This document shows positions 1 to 6,567 of a stretch of DNA of 11,562 bases, piece by piece. Under the pieces are notes generated by a model that saw only the letters and a program-made list of their open reading frames with translations, ran no database searches and had not been told where the DNA came from. This stretch comes from Chloroflexota bacterium. GTDB taxonomy: Bacteria; Chloroflexota; Limnocylindria; Limnocylindrales; Limnocylindraceae. The stretch is from positions 1 through 11,562 of the forward strand of contig DMUR01000056.1 in NCBI GenBank assembly GCA_003476885.1, read 5' to 3'. The translations under genes were made by a program, and so were the position numbers. The first letter of the stretch is position 1, and the number at the start of each line of letters is the position of its first letter.

Positions 1-704
1 AGGTCGCGGAAGGTGGCGAGCAGCTCCTCGCGCTCCTCCCCAAGCCCAACCATGACCGAACTCTTCGTGTGTACGGGGTTGCCGAGCTCACTCGCCATCT
101 CTTTCGCGCGCGCCAACACCTGCAGCGAGCGGTCGTAGCGTGCACGCTTGCGCACTGGCTTCTGCAGCCGCTCAACCGTCTCCACATTGTGGTCAAGAAT
201 GTCTGGAGCGGCCTCCATGACCGCACGGAGCGGAGCATCTTCACCGTCGAAGTCTGGAATGAGCACTTCAATCCCAGTCCCTGGCGCGAGGCGTCGGAGC
301 TCGCGAATGCTCTCCGCAAAGATCGCGGCACCGCCATCAGGGAGATCGTCACGCGCCACGCTCGTGATCACCACGTGGTCAAGGTCGAGTGAGGCGAGCG
401 CCTCCGCAACGCGCCTCGGTTCGTCTTGGTCGAGGCCGGCTGGACGGCCGGTCTTCACCGCGCAGAAGCCGCAGGCGCGCGTGCAGGTGTCGCCAAGGAT
501 CATCACCGTCGCCGTCCCCTGATCCCAGCACTCGCCAATGTTCGGGCAGCGTGCCTCTTCGCAGACGGTGTTCAGCGTCTTGTCGCGCATCAACCGCTTC
601 AGTTCGCGATAGCGATCTCCGCCAGGCACCTTTGAGCGAATCCAATCGGGGTGGCGGCGCTCTGTTGCCGGCGCCGGCTGGCCGAAGATCGGCAGCTCGC
701 GCAT
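1..704 (-). CDS. lipA: Lipoyl synthase LipA (3' end beyond window start)
   Basis: Radical SAM enzyme that inserts two sulfurs into protein-bound octanoyl groups to give lipoyl cofactors on the E2 and GcvH proteins. The reading frame runs unbroken from the ATG at 704 to the window edge (234 complete codons). It shows both diagnostic clusters. The auxiliary 4Fe-4S cysteines are C48, C53 and C59 (CEEARC then CPNIGEC, the CX4CX5C pattern of LipA). The SAM-cluster cysteines are C74, C78 and C81 (CTRACGFC, CX3CX2C). VKTGRP follows, then DHVVITSVARDDLPDGGA and DHNVETV, all typical of the family. The C-terminal part, including the conserved Arg-Ser-Ser-Tyr motif that ligates the auxiliary cluster, lies outside the window. 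The start ATG shares its A with the lpdA stop (TGATG), so translation is probably coupled to lpdA and no separate promoter is needed. Identification is firm. Confidence 0.96.
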   Translation of the reverse strand, partial: MRELPIFGQPAPATERRHPDWIRSKVPGGDRYRELKRLMRDKTLNTVCEEARCPNIGECWDQGTATVMILGDTCTRACGFCAVKTGRPAGLDQDEPRRVAEALASLDLDHVVITSVARDDLPDGGAAIFAESIRELRRLAPGTGIEVLIPDFDGEDAPLRAVMEAAPDILDHNVETVERLQKPVRKRARYDRSLQVLARAKEMASELGNPVHTKSSVMVGLGEEREELLATFRD

Positions 705-2128
705 CAGAAGTTCACCGAGCGACCAATCGAGACGAGTGCCGCCTCACCGACGATCTCAGAGAGGGTTGGGTGCGGATGCGTCGTCCCGCCCACCTGTGTG
801 GCCGTTGCACCGAGTTCCATGGCGAGGCTCGCTTCAGCGATGAGGTCAGTCACCTTCGGCCCCACCATGTGGACCCCAAGGATGACGCCACTCTCCGCAT
901 GTCGAAGCACCTTGCAGAAGCCATCCGCGTCGCCGCCTACGTGCGCCTTGGCAATGGCGAGGAATGGCACCTGGCCCGCAACGAATGGCACGCCGTCTCG
1001 CTCCAACTCTTGTGTGGTGAAGCCGACCGAGGCAACTTCGGGTCGGCAGTAGGTTGCACGCGGCTGCTTCACGTAGTCCATAGCGTGCAGCGGCTCGCCA
1101 GCGATCGCATGGGCTGCGATCATCCCCTCGTGCGCGGCGACATGCGCGAGCTGCAGCCCACCAATGACGTCACCCACCGCGTAGAGGTGAGGTTCCGTCG
1201 TCTGCATCTGGGCATCAACCTTGATGAAGCCGCGCTCCACCGTGGCCTTGGTCTTCTCAAGCCCAATCTCGCCGCTATTCGGCACACGCCCAGCAGCAAC
1301 AACAAGGAGGTCCGCACTCAGCGCGACTACCTCTCCCCCGTCGATCGGCTCAATCTGCAGATCTACACCGTCGGCACGTTTGACGAGCGAGCCCTCTTTG
1401 ATGCGATGAGCAACGTGGATCGCAATGCCGCGCTTCGTGAACGCACGCGTCAACTCCTTTGAGGCGTCGCGGTCTTCCAGTGGAACAAGTATTGGCAGCA
1501 TCTCAACAATGGTGGTCTCGGCGCCGAGATCACGGAAGTAGGAGGCGAACTCACAGCCAACGGCGCCGCCGCCGATCACGATCACACTGGAAGGCTTCAG
1601 TGTCCCCGTGGTGATCTGATCGCTATCAACGATCACGCGTCCATCTGTCTCAAGGCCTGGGATGCGACGTACGCTTGAACCGGTTGCAATCACGATATCG
1701 GTTGCGCTGATTGACTTCTTCTCGCCGGTCGCCGTGCCGCTCTCATCATAAAGTGCCACTTCAACTGAACCACCGCCGAGGAGTGTGGCGCGCCCTGCGA
1801 TCAGTTCCACGCTGTTCTTCTTAAAGAGGCTCTTTAGTCCCGCGTGCATGCGAGCAACGATTTTGTCGCGTCGCGCGCCAACTACGGTGGCGTCAATACC
1901 AGTCGCTGGGGTGATCTGAATGCCAAAATCTGACGCCTTCCCGATCTTGGCGAGCAGGTCGCCTGTCTCGAGCATCGCCTTGGCGGGGATGCAGCCCCAG
2001 TGGAGGCAGGTGCCGCCGACCTTCGCCTGCTCAATGAGTGCCACGCGCTTGCCGAGCTGCGACGCGCGGAAGGCGGCGGCGTAGCCACCCGTTCCACCGC
2101 CGAGTACGAGGAGATCGTGGTCGGCCAT
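704..2128 (-). CDS. lpdA: Dihydrolipoamide dehydrogenase (E3)
   Basis: FAD enzyme that re-oxidises dihydrolipoamide on 2-oxoacid dehydrogenase or glycine cleavage complexes and passes electrons to NAD+. The 474 residues are normal family length. Visible parts in order are: the N-terminal FAD dinucleotide motif LGGGTGGYAA (9-18); the redox disulfide loop GGTCLHWGCIP with C41 and C46; the NAD-binding GGGAVG (186-191); the second FAD motif YAVGD (316-320); and the dimer-interface catalytic pair H453 and E458 in HPTLSE. The Leu-His-Trp insert between the cysteines is a minor variant. It is the first gene of a minus-strand unit and overlaps lipA by one base, joining the enzyme that uses lipoamide with the enzyme that makes it. 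No Shine-Dalgarno precedes the ATG. A TAGGAT box 6 nt upstream suggests a leaderless mRNA. The E1/E2 partners are not in the window, so which complex it serves is unknown. Confidence 0.96.
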   Translation of the reverse strand: MADHDLLVLGGGTGGYAAAFRASQLGKRVALIEQAKVGGTCLHWGCIPAKAMLETGDLLAKIGKASDFGIQITPATGIDATVVGARRDKIVARMHAGLKSLFKKNSVELIAGRATLLGGGSVEVALYDESGTATGEKKSISATDIVIATGSSVRRIPGLETDGRVIVDSDQITTGTLKPSSVIVIGGGAVGCEFASYFRDLGAETTIVEMLPILVPLEDRDASKELTRAFTKRGIAIHVAHRIKEGSLVKRADGVDLQIEPIDGGEVVALSADLLVVAAGRVPNSGEIGLEKTKATVERGFIKVDAQMQTTEPHLYAVGDVIGGLQLAHVAAHEGMIAAHAIAGEPLHAMDYVKQPRATYCRPEVASVGFTTQELERDGVPFVAGQVPFLAIAKAHVGGDADGFCKVLRHAESGVILGVHMVGPKVTDLIAEASLAMELGATATQVGGTTHPHPTLSEIVGEAALVSIGRSVNF

Positions 2129-2134
2129 GCGTGA

Positions 2135-2140
2135 ATCCTA
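2135..2140 (-). promoter_or_regulatory. Candidate -10 box for leaderless lpdA
   Basis: TAGGAT on the minus strand lies 6 nt upstream of the lpdA ATG. A transcript starting 7 nt after the box would begin at the A of the start codon. No purine-rich ribosome site and no clear -35 element is visible. Support comes from the same spacing in front of four or five other genes here. Confidence 0.5.
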
Positions 2141-2171
2141 CGCTTCACCGCCAACCCTTGCCGCGCGCTGC

Positions 2172-2177
2172 TAATCT
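2172..2177 (+). promoter_or_regulatory. Candidate -10 box for plsY
   Basis: TAATCT lies 8 nt upstream of the plsY ATG in the 57-bp spacer shared with divergent lpdA. The few bases before the ATG contain no Shine-Dalgarno, so the message is probably leaderless or has a leader of 1-2 nt. No convincing -35 element was found. This is weaker than the other boxes because the spacing differs. Confidence 0.35.
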
Positions 2178-2185
2178 CCGCCGCG

Positions 2186-2815
2186 ATGGACGCGTCACTT
2201 CTCCTTGTCGCAACGGTAGGCGCCTACCTTTCGGGCTCGATCCCGTTCGGCCTCCTTGTGGCGCGCCTCACTGGCGGTCCAGATCCACGCTCCGTCGGCT
2301 CGGGCAGGACGGGTGGGACCAATGCACTCCGCGCCCTCGGACGCCGACGAGCCGCCGTTGTCTCGGCGGGTGACATCCTGAAAGGGGCGCTGCCCGTCCT
2401 AGCTGTTCGCGCACTCGGTGGCGGGGATGGGACCGAAGTCGCCGCTGCACTCTTCGCCGTTGTTGGCGCCACTCGCTCCATCTGGGTCGGCTTCAAGGGG
2501 GGACGTGGGATCGCCACAGGCTTCGGCACCGCACTTGCGATCGCACCGATCGCTCTCGCCGCCGCCGCGCCAATCTTTATTGTCGTTATCTGGCGCACCC
2601 GCATTGTCTCGCTGGGATCGCTCGCCGCCGTCGCCGCTTTTGCGCCGATTGAAATCTTCGTTCGGATGCAGACGCCAGAGGGTCTGAGTATCTGGGCGCT
2701 CGCCTATTCAATCGCTGGACCGGCGCTCGTCTGGCTCGCGCATGCGGACAATATCGCGCGACTGCGTGCAGGGACCGAACGAACGTTTGATGCGGGGGCG
2801 CTCACTCGGGATTAG
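2186..2815 (+). CDS. plsY: Glycerol-3-phosphate acyltransferase PlsY
   Basis: Integral membrane enzyme that transfers the acyl group of acyl-phosphate to glycerol-3-phosphate, giving lysophosphatidate, the first step of phospholipid synthesis (it works with PlsX). The 209 residues fit the family (about 200). The N-terminal helix carries SGSIPFG (16-22). Motif 1 continues with GSGRTGGTN (38-46), then DILKG (63-67), the glycine-rich phosphate loop GFKGGRGIATGFG (102-114) and the C-terminal motif H186-x2-N189-I-x-R-L with E198 (HADNIARLRAGTE). Hydrophobic segments separate these motifs as expected for a multi-helix protein. Two deviations stand out. The usual GSGNxGATN is GSGRTGGTN. The usual Gly-His before the glycine loop is Gly-Ala (G94-A95). 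The stop codon overlaps the end of the convergent small membrane gene by 4 bp. No plsX is in view. Confidence 0.93.
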   Translation: MDASLLLVATVGAYLSGSIPFGLLVARLTGGPDPRSVGSGRTGGTNALRALGRRRAAVVSAGDILKGALPVLAVRALGGGDGTEVAAALFAVVGATRSIWVGFKGGRGIATGFGTALAIAPIALAAAAPIFIVVIWRTRIVSLGSLAAVAAFAPIEIFVRMQTPEGLSIWALAYSIAGPALVWLAHADNIARLRAGTERTFDAGALTRD

Positions 2816-3000
2816 CGCGAGCGGATCAGCCGTACTCCAATAAGCAGCGTGACGAGAATCAACAGCACTGGTACGACTGGGAGGCTGCGGATCGCTTCGC
2901 CGAGTGGGGTGATCAGCGTGCTTAGCAACTGCAGCGAAAGGACGAATACTGCGACTGCGGCTGCGGCGGCGAGTGGACTCCTGCGCTGGGAGGGGCTCAT
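2812..3000 (-). CDS. Small membrane protein, two predicted helices, function unknown
   Basis: A 62-residue protein with a short basic N-terminus (SQRRS), a first hydrophobic stretch at about residues 9-33, a short linker with Glu and Arg (GEAIRS), a second hydrophobic stretch at about 40-59, and a basic tail (RLIRSR). This is a helical hairpin with no recognisable family motif. It is probably real: its ATG overlaps the stop of the upstream YjeF-like gene in the classic ATGA arrangement (4 bp), implying translational coupling, and its composition is that of a membrane protein rather than an arginine-rich shadow frame. Its TAA stop overlaps the plsY stop region by 4 bp on the other strand. No function is proposed. 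A role alongside the YjeF-like protein is only suggested by position. Confidence 0.7.
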   Translation of the reverse strand: MSPSQRRSPLAAAAAVAVFVLSLQLLSTLITPLGEAIRSLPVVPVLLILVTLLIGVRLIRSR

Positions 3001-3818
3001 ACGGCGAGCGCGTCAGCTTCCGCTGGGATTCCGATCGGTGCCACCAGAACTTCGCCGAGTAGTCGCTTTGATGCAGCCGTCTGATGCGTGATCAACGGGC
3101 GGTGAAAGAGCACGCTGATATCTGCGCCAGGAGCTCCACGTCGGCGCGCACCGCTATCCGGATCTAGACCAATCGGCCCGTTCGCGGCAATACATGGGAC
3201 ACCAACCAATCGTGCGCGGCGCAGTAGATCAATGCCAGCGAGTAGCGGAACCTGGGGTGCTGCGTTTGATGGCGCACCGCCAAGCGATTCAATAAGTACG
3301 GCCACCTCTTCAAGTCCGGCACGGAAGTGCGCCGACTCACGCATGTTTGGAATGCGATACCGCTCAACGCGATTCGCTGACTCAAGTCGATCCCACGCCC
3401 CAGCGGCGGTTGCATGCTCGGGTCGCGCCTTTGATCCGCAGAGGGCCACAACGATGCGGCGCTTCCCATCCGCGAGTGCAAGCGCCGCCTCAAGCCCATA
3501 CACCGCGTCCCGATCAGATCCGGCAAGGACGAAGATTGGGAGTAGGCGCTCTGGATCTCGGGCGGCAGCTACCGCTCGTGCAACATCCGCGATCGCAGCG
3601 CCAGCGGTCTCGCTGATTGCCTCCGCGGAAAGTCCGAGGCGCGCCGCCTTGGCGCGGATGCCACGCATTGCGGCTGCACTCACTGGCCGAAGTGCAGCGT
3701 TGGCCGCCCAGCGCACGCGTAGTGGCGTGATCGCAACGGCAAGGTCAGCCTCGACTGCCGTCAGCGGCGTTGTTCGACGGCGTGTCGGTTTCCCTTCGCT
3801 TGCTCCTCGGTTGGTCAT
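2997..3818 (-). CDS. Degenerate YjeF N-terminal (NAD(P)HX epimerase-like) protein
   Basis: The 273-residue protein seems to be a diverged relative of the YjeF_N/NnrE Rossmann-like domain, which epimerises hydrated NAD(P)H. The match is by pattern. Residues 49-83 (AAMRGIRAKA to the ETAGAAIADVARAV stretch) fit the family's first helices, with the Met-Glu-x-Ala-Gly type element as ETAG. Residues 94-128 fit its first strand-loop-helix-strand. Residues 171-182 fit the DALLGTG strand. Residues 206-241 (GVPCIAANGPIGLDPDSG to the ADISVLFHRP stretch) fit the VDIPSGxDxDTG and ADxTVTFxxxKP region. The functional residues have gone: GNNGGDG is GSDRDAVYG (100-108), the DALLGTG Asp is Glu, and VDIPSG is ANGPIG. 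A basic, low-complexity N-terminus of about 45 residues precedes the domain. Catalysis therefore looks lost, and the C-terminal kinase domain seen in E. coli YjeF is absent. It follows ppc by 20 bp and overlaps the next gene by 4 bp. The fold call is moderate; the coding call is strong. Confidence 0.82.
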   Translation of the reverse strand: MTNRGASEGKPTRRRTTPLTAVEADLAVAITPLRVRWAANAALRPVSAAAMRGIRAKAARLGLSAEAISETAGAAIADVARAVAAARDPERLLPIFVLAGSDRDAVYGLEAALALADGKRRIVVALCGSKARPEHATAAGAWDRLESANRVERYRIPNMRESAHFRAGLEEVAVLIESLGGAPSNAAPQVPLLAGIDLLRRARLVGVPCIAANGPIGLDPDSGARRRGAPGADISVLFHRPLITHQTAASKRLLGEVLVAPIGIPAEADALAV

Positions 3819-3824
3819 GCCAAG

Positions 3825-3830
3825 AGGATA
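3825..3830 (-). promoter_or_regulatory. Candidate internal -10 box for the YjeF-like gene
   Basis: TATCCT on the minus strand lies 6 nt before the ATG at 3818, in the 20-bp gap after ppc. The spacing matches the boxes before lpdA, the exonuclease and the ACT gene, so this gene may have its own leaderless start besides read-through from ppc. No Shine-Dalgarno is seen. Confidence 0.4.
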
Positions 3831-3838
3831 GTCGGCAA

Positions 3839-6553
3839 TCAGCCGGTGTTGCGTAAGCCGGCCGCAACCCCGCTCACTGACAAGCGAACGAGGTATGCAA
3901 GCTCCTTCCGCTCTCCCTCATCACTGCTGGCGCGTAGCTGCGCGAGGAGGCGCACCTGGATCCTTGAGAGGGCGTCAAGGTCGGGGGCGCGGCGCGCAAG
4001 GGAGCGTTGCACGTCAGGATCAGCCTCGAGCAGCCGCTCACTCCCAGTTACCGCGAGCAGCCCTCGTTCGGCCGCCGCGCGCTCCTCAAGGATCAACTCC
4101 CAGACGCGTCGGACCGCGGGGTCACCCTCAGGATTCGCAAGTGCCGCAAACTCTTTCGCAACATCAAGTGATGTCTTGGCAAGGATCATTGAAGCGTTAT
4201 CAATGAGCGCACCGAAGAACGGCCAGCGCTTATACGCATCAACGAGTGCTGGTCGCCGCTGTGGGTCAGCGAGCGCCGCCTCAAGGACACCAACGCCGTA
4301 CCATCCGGGGAGGTTGATGCGCGCCTGACTCCAGGCAAAGACCCATGGAATTGCTCGTAAGCCGACAAGACCGTTGCCGCCGCTGGCCGCCTTGGAAGCT
4401 CCGCGAACAGCAGGGCGAGAGCCGAGATTCATCCCCGCAAGCTCAGAGACCGGTGTAGCAGCACGGAAGAAGCGCTCAAAGCCCTCCTCGCCATGGAGAA
4501 GCGCCGCATACTTCTCTCCCGACTCCTGCGCCAACTGAGCAAGGAGATCGCCAAACTCTTTTTCAACTGCTTGTAAGCGCGTCGCGGCTGCTGGTTGCAG
4601 CGCGGTGAAGAGGGCGGCAAGCGTTTGATCAGCTTCGCGATACGCGATCGTGGGGTCCGCATAACGCGATGCGATCACTTCGCCCTGCTCCGTAATCTTG
4701 AAGCCAGCAGCGAGTCCGCCTGGGTGCTGCCCCATGATCGCCCTACGCGTCGGCCCGCCACCTCGACCGATCGCACCACCGCGCCCATGGAAGAGCGTGA
4801 TACGAATCTTGTGCGCGGCGGCGCGCGAAACCAACTCATCCTCCGCGCGATGGAGCGACCAGCTACTTGCGAGATAGCCGCTCTCCTTATTGGTATCCGA
4901 ATATCCGAGCATCACTTCGATCTGATCGCCACGCGAAGCCACCTGCGCGCGAAGGGCTGCGTCGCTCATCAACTCATCAAGAATCGCGCCCGCCTTGGCG
5001 AGCGTCGCCGACGACTCCATGAGTGGGACCAGGTTGACTTCTGGTGCTCCAGGAAGTGCGCCAGCGGTGTGCGACGCGGGAATGCGTACATCGGCCGCCC
5101 AGGCGAAGAGGGCGAGGAGCGTCTTGAGATCCTCAACTCCTTCAAACCCGCTGATCACGTAGTTTGCAAGCGCCGCTCTCCCATGTACGCCTTGCAGCTC
5201 CCCAGCAACGCGAATCGTTGCTATCACTTCGCCAAGCGTGACGTTTGGCACGATCTCTGAATCGAGACGGGAGGCGATCTCATCACTGGTTTCATCCGCA
5301 CCCAGCCCTTCAAGGAGACTGAGCGCTGCTGCGTGAACGGCTCGCGACTGCCTAATCTCTAGTGCGGCAAAGTGGAATCCGAAACATTCAACCTGCCACT
5401 CAAACTCAAGTAGTTCCCCGTAGGCGGAGCGTTGCAGTCGATTCCGCGCAAGCGCGTCCCGTAGCTCACGGCATTCGGCTACCAGTTGGCCTGAGTCTGC
5501 ATATGCCCCCTCAACGTTGCTCGTCTCGCCCGTTACCCGCAGGCGGCGGGTGCGCGAGAGGCGCTCTGCGATGGCGCCGAGGCGTCGCCGATACGGTTCA
5601 TTTGGGAATCGATCGAGCAGTTCGTGCTCGGCCGCTCCAAGTTCGGCCGCATCGCGACGCAACGTTGCCACGAGCGCGGCTGGCAGCTTCTCATCGTCCA
5701 CCGCTGCCGCAACCGAATACATGAGTCGTAGTGCCACCGCTTCAAGAGCGCGGATTGTGTGGTCTGCCTGGATCCGAAGTGCCTCGCGCGTCGTCACCGC
5801 GGTGACATTTGGATTTCCGTCACGATCGCCTCCGATCCAACTCCCCCACCGAAGTTTTGGCATTTGATGCGGCGGACGCGAACCACTCTCCCCTTCACTT
5901 GGGTCAAGTTGCCGCAGTGCCTCATCAATCCCGCGGAGGAGTCGGGGGGCGAGACGGAAGATCGTGCCGTCAAAGTGGACCATCGCGGATCGAACCTCAT
6001 CGAGTGGCGTGACGAGGCGCGTTCGGATGCTGCCGGTGCGCCAGAGATTAGTGAACTCCTCTCGAAGTCGGCGCACGCAGAGGGCCGCCTCTGCTGGATC
6101 TACTGCAGTAGAGCGTCGATCCAACAGGATGCGCATTCTGCCAAGGAGGGCAACCAGCGTGCGTCGGCGCGCCTCAGTCGGGTGTGCCGTAAGCACAGGG
6201 TTGAACGTGAGTCCTGCCACCTCCGAGCGAATACTCTCTGGGGAGGCACCCGCTGCGAGCGCCTCGCGTACCGCGTTACTAAATGAGAGTGTCTGAACCC
6301 CACGGTGCCCAGTATCTGCCGCACTCTTGGCGGCCTCCTCAATCTCAATGGCTCGGCCGCGCTCTTCGGCAAGGCTGGCGAGACGGAAGCGGAGTGTCAG
6401 TGCACGGATCAGCTTCGATGCACTCTGGCGGTCTGCCGTCTCCAGGGCGGAGTGTGTTGTGAGCGCCTCTTGATAGAGCGCGGCGAACTGCTCCCCCTCC
6501 TGCTCAACGATCGTGTCGAGGAGCAGTTCATCAAGCAGCTCAAGATCGGTCAC
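3839..6553 (-). CDS. ppc: Phosphoenolpyruvate carboxylase
   Basis: Converts PEP and bicarbonate to oxaloacetate and phosphate, refilling the TCA cycle. The length of 904 residues is slightly above E. coli's 883. Catalytic motifs are complete: LTAHPTEA with H124; GSWIGGDRDGNPNVT (237-251); GYSDTNKESGY with K556; FHGRGGAIGRGGGPT (588-602) with H589, R591 and R597; ITEQGEVIASRYADP (620-634); MNLGSRPA (708-715); the PWVFAWSQAR and LPGWYGVG stretch (736-755); and the conserved C-terminus ending RNTG, where QNTG is commonest. The start is GTG at 6553, chosen because a GGGGGGAG ribosome site sits just upstream and because the N-terminus then has a normal length. It lies 14 bp after the mutY-like stop, so it is co-transcribed with it. 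The allosteric aspartate-site lysine and arginine were not checked individually, apart from the final Asn of the terminal NTG, which is present. Confidence 0.97.
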   Translation of the reverse strand: MTDLELLDELLLDTIVEQEGEQFAALYQEALTTHSALETADRQSASKLIRALTLRFRLASLAEERGRAIEIEEAAKSAADTGHRGVQTLSFSNAVREALAAGASPESIRSEVAGLTFNPVLTAHPTEARRRTLVALLGRMRILLDRRSTAVDPAEAALCVRRLREEFTNLWRTGSIRTRLVTPLDEVRSAMVHFDGTIFRLAPRLLRGIDEALRQLDPSEGESGSRPPHQMPKLRWGSWIGGDRDGNPNVTAVTTREALRIQADHTIRALEAVALRLMYSVAAAVDDEKLPAALVATLRRDAAELGAAEHELLDRFPNEPYRRRLGAIAERLSRTRRLRVTGETSNVEGAYADSGQLVAECRELRDALARNRLQRSAYGELLEFEWQVECFGFHFAALEIRQSRAVHAAALSLLEGLGADETSDEIASRLDSEIVPNVTLGEVIATIRVAGELQGVHGRAALANYVISGFEGVEDLKTLLALFAWAADVRIPASHTAGALPGAPEVNLVPLMESSATLAKAGAILDELMSDAALRAQVASRGDQIEVMLGYSDTNKESGYLASSWSLHRAEDELVSRAAAHKIRITLFHGRGGAIGRGGGPTRRAIMGQHPGGLAAGFKITEQGEVIASRYADPTIAYREADQTLAALFTALQPAAATRLQAVEKEFGDLLAQLAQESGEKYAALLHGEEGFERFFRAATPVSELAGMNLGSRPAVRGASKAASGGNGLVGLRAIPWVFAWSQARINLPGWYGVGVLEAALADPQRRPALVDAYKRWPFFGALIDNASMILAKTSLDVAKEFAALANPEGDPAVRRVWELILEERAAAERGLLAVTGSERLLEADPDVQRSLARRAPDLDALSRIQVRLLAQLRASSDEGERKELAYLVRLSVSGVAAGLRNTG

Positions 6554-6555
6554 AG

Positions 6556-6563
6556 CTCCCCCC
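6556..6563 (-). promoter_or_regulatory. ppc: Ribosome binding site deciding the ppc GTG start
   Basis: GGGGGGAG on the minus strand is followed after 2 nt by the GTG at 6553 (about 5 nt if only the G run pairs). It is the only purine-rich stretch in the 14-bp gap after the mutY-like gene, and it supports the non-ATG start. Confidence 0.55.
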
Positions 6564-6567
6564 TCTC

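Noticed and set aside
100..704. Frameshift or pseudogene in the lipA region
   Set aside because: No long minus-strand frame was obvious there at first, but reading in the frame of the ATG at 704 gives an unbroken LipA; it only lacks a stop because the window ends.
389..1462. Long plus-strand frame of 357 codons
   Set aside because: It lies antisense to lipA and lpdA, whose active-site motifs are intact. Its translation is arginine/serine-rich with no recognisable motif, which is a typical shadow in G+C-rich DNA.
3232..3831. Plus-strand frame of 199 codons opposite the YjeF-like gene
   Set aside because: It is Ala/Arg/Ser-rich low-information sequence. The minus-strand gene has a plausible start box, a coupled downstream gene and a fold pattern.
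4595..5260. Plus-strand frame of 221 codons inside ppc
   Set aside because: It is fully antisense to conserved PEP carboxylase motifs, shows no family resemblance and has no ribosome site of note.
5759..6286. Plus-strand frame of 175 codons inside ppc
   Set aside because: It is antisense to the N-terminal half of ppc, and the composition reflects codon structure of the other strand.
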